A stretch of DNA of 64,000 nucleotides, taken from positions 10,379,501 through 10,443,500 of the forward strand of contig NC_133397.1 of NCBI RefSeq assembly GCF_047511655.1, in the 5' to 3' direction. Shown piece after piece: positions 22,429 to 33,936 of the stretch. The DNA is from Castor canadensis (Eukaryota; Chordata; Mammalia; Rodentia; Castoridae). Each line of letters begins with the position of its first letter. Positions within the stretch are counted from its first letter, which is position 1. The notes below the pieces were generated by a model that was not told the DNA's origin, searched no databases, and worked only from the letters and a program-made list of their open reading frames with translations. The position numbers were made by a program, and so were the translations under genes.

Positions 22429-22858
22429 AAAGCACACATGGCACGGAATGAATGAACTTTTCTCCCAAGCTATTGTTACTATGATCATGTATAATCTTGG
22501 GAATAGTGAGAAAATAATCAGTGAAATTCCTTCTGTGTTCCCTACACAGGTGAGATACCTTATTTCTGAAGGGATTCTTTTATGTTTTCCAGACTTAGAT
22601 ATCCAACAGGGAGATTGAATTGTAATAGGCATCTCAAAAATAATATGTCCCAAGCTGAACTTCCTCAGGTCAGTTAAATGGCTTTCCTTACCATCTCCAG
22701 GGGCCTAGTACATCTCATATTTTTTTTCAGTTGCTCAGGCCCCAAATCCAGAAGATATTTTTAATTTTGTTATTTCTCTCAAAGTCCATATTAAATCCAT
22801 GAGCACATATGTCAAATATACTGTATCAGACAATTTCATTTAATTGGTCTCTCTGCTT
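22429..22858. other. Unique sequence
   Basis: Nothing recognised. The opposing ORFs at 22384-22653 are not supported. Confidence 0.5.
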
Positions 22859-22859
22859 C

Positions 22860-23375
22860 AGGCCTGAGTCTACTCTTATTCCAGTTTACCCCTGGCTTTC
22901 TTTCCATCTCACTCAAAATCATGACACACAGGGGCTCCCCTCCTGATTTCTTCCTCTATGGCCTGGTGACTTAATTTTTGTCCCTTAAACACACAGCTGT
23001 GCTCCTACCCTGAGAGTCTTTGCACTTCCGGGAATGAATGCTTTTTGATCTCTTCCTTGCTCGCTCCCTCTGGACATCTCCTAGCTTCCTCTATCACAGC
23101 TTTCATGTTGTTACCCTAGTGACCTTTTATGCCCTTGTAAATCAGCAAAGTTCTCACACATCTTCTCCTACTAACTTCATCTTTATGCCACTTATTTTCA
23201 CTTCATGCCATAACCTGTGAGAATATATTGGCTTATTGTTTGTCTCCTGCTGTGAGAATAAAGTTATCATGAAAACAGGGATCTTTTCCTTTTTTTATAG
23301 CCTTTCTTTCAGCACCTAGAACACTCTCCGCCATGTAGTAGGTTCTCAATAAATACTTTTTGAAAAGATGAATTT
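22860..23375 (+). mobile_element. L2 LINE 3' end
   Basis: A long sense L2 match in order: 'agagtctttgcacttccggg' with 'aatgaatgc', 'tcatgttgttaccctagtga' in the degraded body, 'gaaaacagggatcttttcc', 'cagcacctagaacactctcc', 'catgtagtaggttctcaata' and 'aatacttttt'. AATAAA is at 23348-23353. Confidence 0.85.
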
Positions 23376-23449
23376 TTCAGATTGAAAGGCCAATGCTTAG
23401 TGAAGGCAAATCATTAGCTCTAGGACATCAGTACTGTTGGAGGGGGTCA
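23376..23449. other. Short unassigned spacer
   Basis: Nothing recognised. Confidence 0.5.
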
Positions 23450-23560
23450 GTCCACCTTCTCCAAGTCCCACCAGCCCCAAATCCCACTTGTCCAAATTTC
23501 ACCTTCCCCAATCCTATCTTCCCCAAATCTCACCTTCTCTACATCACACCTCTCTAAAGC
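23450..23560. repeat. Degenerate C-rich minisatellite
   Basis: Repeated variants of 'ccccaaatctcaccttctc' in four to five imperfect units of about 19-22 bases, without G on the plus strand for long runs. It forms the Ser/Pro-rich start of a 182-aa plus frame (23437-23985). Confidence 0.65.
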
Positions 23561-25203
23561 CCAAGTCAGTATTCTTTCTATTGAGTGCATATCAGGTTCA
23601 AGGCTCCCCTGCCTTCAAGAAAGAAGTGTGGCCTCTGCTTGAACTGAGAGAAGTTGGGCTTAAAATAACTGGGGGTCATGACCTTCCCTGGACCTTCTTC
23701 CTCCCTGCAAGCCCTGAGGTTGTTCCCACAGCTGTTTCCCAGAGGACATTAGCAATGTGGTGTGTATTTGAGGGTCCCTGGGAAGACAAGCACTTGCATT
23801 CCTTAGAGTATGCGAGAAGCCCAGTCCCAGGGCCAGTCCAGTGCATGACTGGAGGAAGTGGCTGCCTGCTGGATATTTCCAGAAGTATGGGTCACAGGAG
23901 TGATGTCACTGCTTGGCTCTGTCTGCTGCTGGCTCTGGGAAGTTTCTGCAAGAAGCACCATTTGTACAACTCACTGTCAGTCTAGGGTAGGAGTCCTACT
24001 GGAATTCCTTCCCTGTTCTGGTCACCTTCAGCCACTTCTTCATTCATCTGACAACTGTTTACGTCACATGCACTACCACTCAAATGTATGCGAGGTGAGT
24101 GTTCCTGACAAATTGTGATATTGTCATGATACTTGACATAACAGCTTTTAAAAAAGTTAGGTAACACTCCTCCAAAATGTGGCATTCGATATGTTCATAA
24201 TAGTGTAGAACATAAGAGGTGCAGAAGTTGAGGGCAGGACAAGAAAGTCCAGGCGCTCCAATCTGATTCTCACCTCTCTGGCGATGCAGGTGGGAAACTG
24301 AAACTCAGGGACTGTCCCCTTGTGTCTCTAGAGCATGGTCTGTTGATCAGGACCGTGTGTCTCTGGGCCCTGATGTATGGCACAGAATGATTGGAGGAAC
24401 AGTTTTGTTTGCAGCTCCCAGAGTGAGTAATTACTAATTTGCAAGAATTATCTTCTATGGATCGTAAACGTATATAGCATATACAGCAGAGGAAAGTGAT
24501 GCTTGTAATTTAACAATGATCATATTAAACAGTGGTTTTGATAGACCTTCAAAATCACCTGCCAATCAATGCTGGACGTAGGCAGAGTTTTGTTGAATTT
24601 CCTCAAGACCCTCAACATGGCAGGATACTTCTCATCTGTAGCAGAACTAAGGACAAGAAGCCCGTTTCATCAGCTGCTGAGCCAGCTGTGAGATAAAAGG
24701 AAACTCCTGTGTCCTCTAGTGCTCTGCCTTCCCTCTTTTCTCTACAAACCTCGTACTTTCCTTATTTCTTAAAGAGAGCACTGGGAGCATGAGGAATACT
24801 CAGCGCACTAGGAAATACCAAGGGCTCCTACCACATACTCTGTTACAGAAGAGCTAAGTGCCTTCTTTCTTCTCTTCTCTGAACTTTTCCAAGTAAGAAA
24901 TAGATCCACCTTCATTCTTTGCCTACCCATTGCTACTAGAGCTATTGTTCAACATGTTTTTGAACTGAATCATCTAATTACTTATTTTCCTTATGAACAC
25001 CTTGAGAAGAAGTTTAGATGATTCATCCTCAAACCTTAAGCATGTGTATTATATTGTGACCTGACACACAAAGATCCCTCACACAGTGACAACTGAGAAG
25101 TCAGTTTGGCAGAGGAGACCAGAAAGGATGCTGACTTGTGCTGGATTGTAGAGGATGCTCAAGTCTCTCCCTTCCTTTTCTCTTTGACCTTTGTAGGATG
25201 ATA
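23561..25203. other. Unique sequence holding the longest open frame
   Basis: The plus frame 23437-23985 (182 aa) extends from the minisatellite into this region. Its peptide has no recognised domain, signal peptide or family, so it is not called as a gene. 24230-24330 has an antisense MIR-like core ('gtgggaaactgaaactcagg'). The rest is unassigned. Confidence 0.45.
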
Positions 25204-25204
25204 C

Positions 25205-25335
25205 CTTTCCAGTATCTCCTTCAAAGTAGTGGTACTATTTTCTACCCTTCAAAATGGTCTGCACTTAGGATTTTACTTTGGCCAAAAGAATGCAGCAAAT
25301 GGACACTGTGACTTATGAGCCTTTCAGTTATATGA
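25205..25335 (+). mobile_element. MLT1-type LTR fragment
   Basis: 'ttttctacccttcaaaatgg', 'ttggccaaaagaatgcagca' and 'aatggacactgtgacttatg' followed by 'agcct' match the first half of older MLT1 LTRs. Confidence 0.5.
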
Positions 25336-25668
25336 AGGTAAAGATTGTAACACGGTTACGTTTATTTTCATTACACTAATGGATCACCTGTCCATCTGGA
25401 AAATCAGAACTAACTGAGGTGTGTGTTAAATTTTAGAGATTATTTGGGACACCCAGGACTTTGCATTGAGAAGATCCTGAGGTCACATCATCTCAGTTGG
25501 AAATGTATCATAATCAATCAGTGATGTGTGGGAGAATGGGAGAAGAAATGGTAATATAAAGTCATTCAATCCCATGATTGGCCTGGCCTCTGATCACACT
25601 GAGGTCAGCACTAGTGGGTGGGGAGGGGAACATGACTATTCCTATTGATGCCATCTATGGCTCTGAAC
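25336..25668. other. Unassigned sequence
   Basis: Nothing recognised. Confidence 0.5.
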
Positions 25669-25669
25669 A

Positions 25670-26400
25670 CCTGTTGGTTGTGAGTGTTCCAGGTTCTTGG
25701 AGAGCTGAACAAAGATTGCAACAAAATGCACAGATGTAGCAAGCAAAGTATAGATTTATTGAAAGTAGACTACACTCCCACAGATGGGAGCAGACCTGAG
25801 TGAAGAAACTCAACTTCTGATTCTCTGTCATGGTTGCAATTTAAGGCTGAAGCTGGGGCTGGGGTGGGAGGAGGGCTGAAAGGGGTACCCCTCTTACGAT
25901 TGGCAGCTCTGAATGACAGGAAGATATTATATAACTTACTTTTAACTGTGTATGCCCCTACCCATAATACATTCAATTATAATTACATGAATGAGATGCA
26001 GTCCATACGAGGTTTTAAGGAAGGAGGTGTCTCAAAAGGTCATTTGAGGATAAGTTCTCTAGCCCTCAGTGCAGATGTTAGCTCCAGGACTTTCTCTTCT
26101 GCACAAACACCTTCTTTTATCCTGATGTGGTGGCTATTCAGTTAACCACAAAAAGGGGGTTCCAAAGACATTCCCAACCAGACGTCTCTTGAAGGGGGCA
26201 TGTCTTAGGTGTGACTTTTATGACATTTTATCTGGTCAGTCTCCACCTCCTCTTGACCAAACTATACTTCCCTATTCTTTTGTTTTACTAGAAAGACTGT
26301 AGAGGCCCAAGCTAACCCTTTTGTGCACTATAACAAGGAAGTTGTATGGGAACTTGGCTCTTGGAAATAAAAATTCACTGATGGGCACAGTGCGTGATGC
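25670..26400 (-). mobile_element. Probable solo ERV1-class LTR, antisense
   Basis: Antisense LTR 3' features: 'tagatttattgaaagtagac' (AATAAA on the minus strand at 25755-25760), then 'tacactcccacagatgggag' and 'cagacctgagtgaagaa'. This is the arrangement of many gammaretrovirus-like LTR polyadenylation and R-U5 regions. The 5' boundary is uncertain and could be as near as 26200. No gag, pol or env sequence adjoins it. The 103-aa plus frame at 25834-26145 is inside it. Confidence 0.5.
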
Positions 26401-27122
26401 CGTATGATCTCTGTGTTGTGCTTTGAGTTGTGCTATGTCATTTAAGCTATGGTAGTCAAATGGGGAAAGTGTACTACTGGGGATGGGTGCTTAAACATCT
26501 TCCAAGATGAGAGCCAAGGATGGCTTTCTGTCCATCAGTTCTCAGAGCTATAATATCCAGAGGGGACCTTCCCCAAAACCCATTTGCCTAAGAGAGACAC
26601 TGGTTGCTACTTTTTTCTCCTTTCCCCAAACCATTCTATATCACCCTTCTCCTGCAATTAAAATATGTCCTTTCTGAATCTTTTTGTGGTGCATTGTCCC
26701 AAATGATAAAAATATTCTAGACTTAAAGAAGGATTAAAAATGTATTGTTTTGAAGGGCACATCCTTTTAGTGCAAAGTAAAGGAAATATCCTTAAGAAAC
26801 ATGACAGACTTACGGAATTTAGGTAACAAACTAATGACAAGATTGGATAGTTCCCCCACCCCCCTTTTCTCTTCTATTAGAATGAAAATTCAGAAGTATA
26901 TTTTCATAGCAATGAATGCTACTACTAATTGGCTTTATGGTACACATATTACATTTATTGTATAAACAAAATCTATAGATCCAAAGGTTCTATTTAAATT
27001 TATTTATATTTTCAAAATATAAAACCATAACTATGTATTTGAGTAATATATAATATGTAAGAAAGTGTACTATTTATAACTATTTGAACTTAGGAAGAGT
27101 ACTTCAAAGGTCAAATTAAAAT
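26401..27122. other. AT-rich unassigned sequence
   Basis: No feature is recognised. 26930-27070 is very AT-rich. Confidence 0.5.
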
Positions 27123-27124
27123 TT

Positions 27125-27300
27125 GTGTGTGTGTTAGCCATCCTGCAAGTACCCCAGAATTATCATCACCTCCTGGTATCCTCCACTTTATATGACCACC
27201 TCAAACAGCAAATCAGATCTGGCTGTGTGACCTGATATATGTATTAGGGGTGACAGGGTGTGACTTTTGAAGCCCAGTCATTCCAGGAATTGCAGTAATG
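27125..27300 (+). mobile_element. MLT1-type LTR fragment
   Basis: 'atcatcacctcctggtatcc', 'atctggctgtgtgacctg' and 'gacagggtgtgacttttgaa' match the first half of older MLT1 LTRs, in the same region as the 25205 fragment. Confidence 0.5.
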
Positions 27301-28632
27301 ACTTTGTTTTCTTAGGCCACTGGATAATATTTAATAGCAATTGTTAAAACTTTTTTTGTACAATGCAGGAGATGAGCTAGGTTGTTCCCAGGTCCTAGGT
27401 TGTTGTAGCAGGTGTGGAGCACAGGTCCAGATCTCATGCCTGCCTAGTTTAGGGAAGTAAGGCAGCTCAGGGCAAATGGAAGGTGAATCCCCCTAGGAAA
27501 GCCAGACTCTGTGTTTACAAGGTGAACTTAGAGGCCTCCCAGGAATGGTGATAGAAGAGCAATAGCAACCATCCTGAAAGTTAGGGAGACTATGTCAGGG
27601 CACTGAATTCAAATTCATAGCTGTAACTGAGAGAACAGAAGCCAAAATGTGTCACATCTTGAAGGCCATCTCTGTGTCTCAGGACCTGACCACCAATGTT
27701 TCAATTACCTGTCACACATTGCTGCTTCTAACCCATTGTCATCCCAGCCTAGCTTCTAGCATGTCAATTGCTGGCTTAAAGTTAGGCTGGTACAGTTTCT
27801 GTAGGGTGTGTGCAAAGGGACAGTGCTCCTTCTGGGAGCCCCTCCTACCCTCTCTGCAGCCCAGTGGAAGTTAAGATCAGGCCTCCATTCCAAGGAAGTC
27901 TGGTTTTAGCATCTGAACTGTGTCTTAGGTTGAAACCTAGAGATTCAACTAATCCACACAGATTTTTATGATATTGTTATAAACATTGACACAAATTCAG
28001 ATTCAGAAAGTCATCAAATACCTTTATTAAGCAATCTAATTCAGAATAAATCATCAATAAAGTTTTGGTCTGGATGATGTCTTTGCCTTTTTGTACCATA
28101 TGCTATGCTCATATATTTTTTAAAAAAGAAAAAAGCTACCAAAGAAGAGCTACTGATTTCATTATGGTTTTCATTAACATTTCTGATTAAAATGGCAATA
28201 TTAATGACGTACTGTGTGTCACCACTTTTAGATCATCTTCACACTAAGTATAAGTTCACCATAATTTATGAGTGAGGAAGGATGGCTCCATTTTGTATCT
28301 ATAATGTGTTACCGTTACTCTGGGATAGAATGCATGGCTATACAGGTTGCGTAATAGGCAACTTCTGGGTGTCCTTTACATATTAATGAGTCATGTGCCC
28401 ACAGTAACACAGACTGCTAGTGGCAGAAACATCTGAACCCATCTTGGTCTCTCCAAAGCCCTTTCTTCTTTTTACTGAGTCAGATGTTCTGCTGTTTTTT
28501 GTTTCTTTCACAATGCGCTTTTGATTGAAAAGGGAGGTGGGCATGAGGTTCAAAGAGAAACAACAGAACTTTTGAAACACTGAACTCTTCCTGAGCTTTT
28601 CCACATAAGGAAGAAGAATTAATTTAAAAAAA
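27301..28632. other. Unique sequence
   Basis: No repeat or gene is recognised. Small frames at 27647-27874 and 28383-28604 have no domain likeness. Confidence 0.5.
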
Positions 28633-28654
28633 GTGTGTGTGTGTGTGTGTGTGT
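28633..28654. repeat. (GT)n microsatellite
   Basis: Eleven GT units. Confidence 0.93.
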
Positions 28655-29715
28655 TGTAGCAAAGAGCTGCAGTGTGACCTGAGTTTTAAGGAATATTTAT
28701 TACTGACAAGATTGGGAGAGAAGAAAACTATTCGGTGTCAGTTGGGAAGAATTTTCCAGAGACAGCTGCAAGAGCAGTTGAGACCATTTGAGATTTGGAA
28801 TCCCTTTGTCTGCTGTTGGATTTTGCAGGGACATTTGTTTTTAGGTCATTCCTAGTGAAAAAAGACCCCACACATGTGCAGCAAAGAATCAGAGGACTAA
28901 AAACCCCAGCCAGCAAGGAGATTTTCGTGTCTGGGATTTAAAAGGAGTTGAGAGAGGGTGTCCGATCTCTGCTGTAGTTGCCACTTGGCAGCCCCAGTTG
29001 TGTTTGCCTTTACCGCCAGGGTCAAGAGTGGCTTCCTTCTACAGGTTCAGAATGCTCACTTCTCTCCCCGCCACCCCACCAATGACTGGTGCAGTTGTGA
29101 GTAGGATGGTCTGTGCTTACTGGTAACATGTTTACAGCAGAAATACAACTTGAACCTTGTAGCCCATGTGGCAGCCATTTGTAGGAATTGACACCCCTGG
29201 TATTAGCGGGATTAAGTAAGATGATTTTTCACTTGCAGAGGGCACTTGTGATTATAAAGGTTCCTTAACACTTTGAAAAGCATTTTGTGTTTTTTCTACA
29301 AATGCCAGTACCCGTTCCCCGCCCCCCCCCCAGTCAGGTTTCCTTGTACATTCAGACGTTTACAGTAAACAGGGATTAGCTTTTGCTAACCAAGGGTGAC
29401 TGGCAGATGGTTTTAATTAACTGTGCCTTAAAGAGAAAGGATTTAAGAGCAGTGTGAAGGCGATTTACACTGAGTGAACTCAGACCTAAGCTGCTACTGT
29501 GGCCTTCCTGGTCCCCTGCCTGGATATAGCCTTCTTTTCCTTCTTTCTGGCATACTTTCTTCCCTTTTGTTCTTTCTTTTAAAAAAGATTTTTGGAGTGA
29601 ATGCTCATTCTTTAATATTTGGCATTCCAATATCTTTGTGTAAAAGTATATGAACCCTACTATGTTAAATGAACCTGGATCTATGTCCTGTTTGATTCAC
29701 TAACATTTTCTGGTG
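28655..29715. other. Unique sequence with a C10 run
   Basis: No repeat is recognised apart from a C homopolymer at 29322-29331. Confidence 0.5.
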
Positions 29716-29719
29716 TCTG

Positions 29720-29940
29720 CAATAGATATGAGGAACAATAGCTTCCATTTATTGATCACTTAGGAGCTCCCCACTCCTGTATGACTTCCTCCACAAATGC
29801 AGCAAGAGTCCAGGTGATAGGGGTTATAAACTTGCTTCACAGGTAAAGAAGCCAGACAGAGGCACTAGTTGGTACCAGCAGTTGCACTCATGGCCATTAC
29901 TTTACCATATGCCAAAAACTGGGTCGTAAGAATTTCAGCC
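29720..29940 (-). mobile_element. MIR SINE
   Basis: 'gcttccatttattgatcact', 'cttgcttcacaggtaaagaa' and 'gccagacagaggcactag', then 'gccattactttaccatatgc', match antisense MIR order. Confidence 0.6.
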
Positions 29941-30122
29941 AAAGCCTGTTTGAAAAACAACACTCAGGAACCCTAGGAAGAAGTGTGGTGGTTTTTAAAG
30001 TACTCTGAGGCTCTGCAATGATTGAGCAGTTGGTAATTCTCTTGACAGTCCCTAGGGAGCCTGGACAAAGGCCAGCATGAGCATCTGAGTGGACAGTCCA
30101 AGAACAAGCACTGATTTAATTG
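29941..30122. other. Unassigned sequence
   Basis: Nothing recognised. Confidence 0.5.
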
Positions 30123-30124
30123 CT

Positions 30125-30290
30125 TCCTACGCAGTAACATCTGATCTTTGACAACAGTCTTAGATCCTATTATTGCCTCAATTTTATGGTGAACTTGAAA
30201 TCCACAGAAGATAAAAATTGCCCAAGGATATGAATCTAGCAAATGGCAGATTCCAGATTTAAATCCAGGATTCTGGGTCACAGGCCCTGT
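30125..30290 (-). mobile_element. MIR SINE
   Basis: 'cctattattgcctcaatttt', 'aattgcccaaggatatgaat', 'ctagcaaatggcagattcca' and 'gatttaaatccagg' match antisense MIR. Confidence 0.65.
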
Positions 30291-30616
30291 TTGTAAGTGT
30301 CATACTGTGTAGAGAGAGAGGAGGGTGGTTGATGGCAGGGTTTGGAGTCTTTGTCCCAAGATCTTGCTGAAGGTAGACTTGACTGGTGCTGGCTGAAGGT
30401 TGGGCTGTGTGGACAATTTACAGGTAACATACATGTGCATGATTAGTGTGTTTCCAGGGCAGTTAGGACTGATCCAGGTGAAACAGAAGTCCCTCTGAAT
30501 TGCTCTCCAGATTTCCCAAGCACAGGATAGGGTGAGGAGCTAAAGGTGCTGATTGTTCTAATGCTAACATACACCAAAAGTACGAGAGAAATGGCTGTAA
30601 ATAAAAGAATGGGATC
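30291..30616. other. Unassigned sequence
   Basis: Nothing recognised. Confidence 0.5.
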
Positions 30617-30617
30617 A

Positions 30618-31236
30618 TCCAAATGGTGGCCCCAAACATAGCAATTCTTACACCTGGCATATAATATTTCTTTGTATGGTAAAGTTTTGCAGATGTGATA
30701 TTTGTGATGAAGAGATTATCCTGGTGACTTTTATTCAGAGAGGGAGAAGTAGAAAAGACACAGAGGAGAAAATCATGAGAAGATGCAGCATAAATTTGAG
30801 TGATGCAACTATAAGTTAAGGAATGCTGCCTGGGAGCCCACAGAAGCTGGAAGAGGCAAGGAATGTTGGGGCGATTTCTGGAGCCTCTGGAGGAAGATTG
30901 GCTTTATTGATATCTTGATTTCAGCCTGGTGCTACTGCTTTTGAACTTTTGGCCTCCAGAACTATGAGAGAATAAATTATTATTCTTTTCAGTCAAGAAG
31001 TGGTAGCCCGGCAAGGAGTCCATGCTTACAATCCTGTCTATGTAGAAAACCCCAGTAGAAGGCTGAGGCCAGCCCTGGCAAAAAGTACAATACTCTTTCT
31101 GAAAAATAAACATGGTTCAAGTGGTAGAGCACTTGCCTTACAAGTTCAAGGTCCTGAGTTCAAACCCTAGTACCACATACACACAAACATACAAAAGAAG
31201 TGGTGACTTGTGGCAGCCACAGGGGCCTAGTACAGA
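30618..31236 (+). mobile_element. MLT1-type LTR (ERVL-MaLR), split by a SINE
   Basis: 'tggtaaagttttgcagatgt', 'gagattatcctggtgacttt', 'agaagctggaagaggcaagg', 'ttgatttcagcctggtgcta' and 'ggcctccagaactatgagag' are sense MLT1, with AATAAA at 30971-30976. The SINE at 31005-31194 interrupts it. The LTR resumes with 'gacttgtggcagccac' and ends near 'cctagtacag'. Confidence 0.85.
31005..31194 (+). mobile_element. Composite B1-like + tRNA-like SINE inserted in MLT1
   Basis: The left part is B1-like ('gcttacaatcctgtc', 'ggctgaggccagccctggca'). The right part is tRNA/ID-like ('gtggtagagcacttgcctta', 'gtcctgagttcaaaccctag', 'taccac'), followed by a CA/A-rich tail. It is flanked by the direct repeat aagaagtggt at 30995-31004 and 31195-31204. 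The 138-aa frame at 31112-31528 starts in this SINE and is not a gene. Confidence 0.85.
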
Positions 31237-31476
31237 CACTCAGACTGTGGGCATAGAGAGGTCATATGAAAGTCACAGGGAAGTGATGCCTTTGACCAGG
31301 CCTCACTTCTTGTCCTCATTCAGCTCATACATCAGCTGTCACAAGGAGAAGCACATCTACACAGACTTTCAGGTCCTCCCACAGCCATCCCTCCATTGCC
31401 CTGAACTGCATCGGATGTGTCCTCATCCTATTTGCAGTCTGCAGGTTATGAAGCTTGTCTTTGTTTCTGATATTGT
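31237..31476. other. Unassigned sequence
   Basis: Nothing recognised. Confidence 0.5.
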
Positions 31477-31477
31477 A

Positions 31478-31928
31478 CTAATCAGGGTTCACCAGAGAAA
31501 CAGAGCCAATAGCATCTACAGGGTATAAATTACATATATACATATATATGTGCATGCATATAGGTGTGTGCACACACACATACATTTATATAGAGAGAGC
31601 AATATAAATAAATTTACATATCCTGGCAAGTCCAAAATCTGCAAGGTGGGCTGGCAGCCTGAAAGTCCAAGGAACAGTTGATATTGCAGTTCAGTCTGAA
31701 GGCTGTCTGCTAACATCATTCCTTCTTACACAGAGGACATCAGTCTTTGTTCTATGCAGGCCTTCAACTGATTAAGACCCACCCATATTGTGGAGGACAA
31801 TCTGTTTATCTATTTAAATGCTTATCTCTTCCAAAGGCATTGCTTCAGAAACATCCAGAATAATATTTAAGCAAATATTTAGCCAGTATAGTCTGGCTAA
31901 ATTGATTCATGGGATCAGCCATCAAAAA
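31478..31928 (-). mobile_element. MLT2-type LTR (ERVL), antisense
   Basis: 'actaatcagggttcaccaga', 'gaaacagagccaatag', an expanded AT/TG-rich patch, 'tggcaagtccaaaatctgca', 'gttgatattgcagttcagtc', 'caggccttcaactgatta', 'gaaacatccagaataatatt' and 'gatcagccatcaaaa' follow the antisense MLT2 consensus from end to start. The 31530-31610 patch is a locally expanded AT/TG microsatellite. Confidence 0.9.
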
Positions 31929-32883
31929 TTATACCTTTTATTATTGGACTTAAGAGTTTTATTTTAGGGCCACCTAAAAACACTGTCACAAGTTCCCATC
32001 TACCAATTGGAATGTCTTCTCCTCATTTTCCTGGATCAGATCCTTATGAGCAGCCTGCTCAGTAGTAAACCTTGAGTTCCTGCATCTCCAGTGATAGGCT
32101 GTTGGATGCGGAGGAAACACACAGCTCAGGTTTGTAAATAATGTCAGCATCAGCAGCATTTCCTGCTCGCATAGTCAGGGGTGGAAGTGAACATACACAG
32201 TTGTGTTCTCAGAATATAGCCTGCTCGCTAGCAAAATGCCGCAGGCAGAATGTGAGGCCCTGGTGAATTTCCTTGAAACTTCATTGGTAAAAGACCCATC
32301 TCAGTCCCGCAGACATCTCAGTTGTGAGGAGAGCTTTGTGTCTCTGGGAAGTCCAACCTATGGTAGAAAGAACAGTAATTAAGAATTACTTTTCTTAATT
32401 TTCCATTTTCTGGGGCTCTCATGTGTGAATACTTACATTTTCTGCAGCTCACACAGTAAGACCCAGGATTTTGAGTCCCAGCATCATTGGGCTGGCTTTG
32501 ATTCATGTGCTCAGGCATCTTTCATTTTGCAAATAAATTTTTTACCCTTAATTCAATACAGGTTTAAACATGAACGGAATGACTGTTCTTTGATTCATTT
32601 CAAGCCAATGTCTTACCTATTTCTGATTTGGACCAGAACACAATGTGGTACAGTGCAGGGAGATAGAGGATGGGAGGCAGAAAGTTTCACTTCCTTTCCC
32701 AGCCTGTTGGAAGAGAACTGAATGACAGTGAACATGTCATCTAACCTCTGTGGCAGGCTACATTACCCACGAGGCTCAGCATTCATAGTGTCAGACTTTC
32801 AGGGGTTCATGAAGATATTTTAATTTCCTTTAAAAAGTGAGGGGAAAATCAGTTGCTTTGGGAGTCAAAGGAAAAATATCTAC
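31929..32883. other. Unique sequence
   Basis: No repeat or gene is recognised. It contains a 9-bp perfect inverted repeat (32377-32385 with 32392-32400). Confidence 0.5.
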
Positions 32884-32884
32884 A

Positions 32885-33135
32885 TTTTTAGTTGATAAAA
32901 TTATACATATTAACTGTGTGCATGATGTTTTGGAATTTGTGTACATTGTGGAATGGCTATACCAAACTAATTAATATCTAAACACCACTTACTGTGTTTG
33001 TGGTGAGAACACTTAAAATATATTCTCTAATTTTCAACAATATGTTGTTATCAATTGTAGTCAGAATGATGCACAATGGATCTTTTGAACTTACGTATCT
33101 GTACTATTAAAACTTTGTATCCTTTGAAGAAAAAT
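32885..33135 (-). mobile_element. L1 3'-UTR fragment, antisense
   Basis: 'tgatgttttggaatttgtgt', 'acattgtggaatggctatac', 'gtggtgagaacacttaaaat' and 'aactttgtatcctttgaa' are the classic antisense L1M 3'-UTR series. Confidence 0.8.
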
Positions 33136-33433
33136 TAATAAATAACATTAGCATTTTAATCTTTATACCCATGCAGTCTAGAATATCATTTTAATGTTTT
33201 CTTATAGAGGAAGAAACACACAAAGTCAAAAGTGCTTTTTGGTTAAGAAAGTTAAAATGCAGCCCTGCTCTCTGGGCCTATTTCTTATCTGTAAAGGCGG
33301 TTAATTAGGACTAGAATTTCCTATGATAGAATTTCAGGCTTTGTAGGCATTTGTAATATTGATGGTGGCCTGCAGATTATTTAAGATGTTCTGTAAGTCC
33401 CAACAGTCATTGCAAACTTAGCTGTCAAGGAAT
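33136..33433. other. Unassigned sequence
   Basis: Nothing recognised. Confidence 0.5.
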
Positions 33434-33434
33434 T

Positions 33435-33655
33435 CCCTTATAAGAAAAGCACATTCATTTTGGAATCAAACAGATCGGGATTCTAACCATGACATTTGTG
33501 ATATGAGTGAATTTAGACACATCATCCATACTAAGCTAGAGAGTCTTTGTAAAATGTGAAAACAGTTACCTTTCTCTTAATTAAAGTAACAGAAACAAAG
33601 CACATAGCACAGTACCTAAGACCTGGTAGGCTGTCTATAAATAATACCACCATCA
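33435..33655 (+). mobile_element. MIR SINE
   Basis: 'tggaatcaaacagatcggga' and 'ttctaaccatgac', then 'agcacatagcacagtaccta' and 'agacctggtaggctgtctat' followed by 'aaataata', match sense MIR. Confidence 0.7.
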
Positions 33656-33935
33656 CCATTTTCAGCTGAGTGTAATAAAAAGCTATCCTATGCTGAGTAT
33701 CCACTTTACTAAATTATTAAAATGTGATGGAATGAATAAAAATAAGTAACAATTTGATTTTCTTTTATTTTCCTATTATCATTTTTCTTCCTTGTCTTAC
33801 TTGGGTAAAGGTGACTCTGAAGTCATTCATTTATTTATTAGGTCACTAGATAAAATAGAAATGCTGGGACTGGCTTAAACATGTATTATTAAGGAAGAGG
33901 TAAGAAAGGTAAGAAAATGGATTATAGCTTCAGAT
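33656..33935. other. Unassigned AT-rich sequence
   Basis: Nothing recognised. Confidence 0.5.
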
Positions 33936-33936
33936 C

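Noticed and set aside
31112..31528. 138-aa plus-strand ORF
   Set aside because: It starts inside a SINE and runs across the MLT1 end and the beginning of the MLT2 LTR, so it is accidental.
32377..32400. 9-bp inverted repeat hairpin aattaagaa/ttcttaatt
   Set aside because: AT-rich, short and expected by chance in this composition; no T-run or RNA context.
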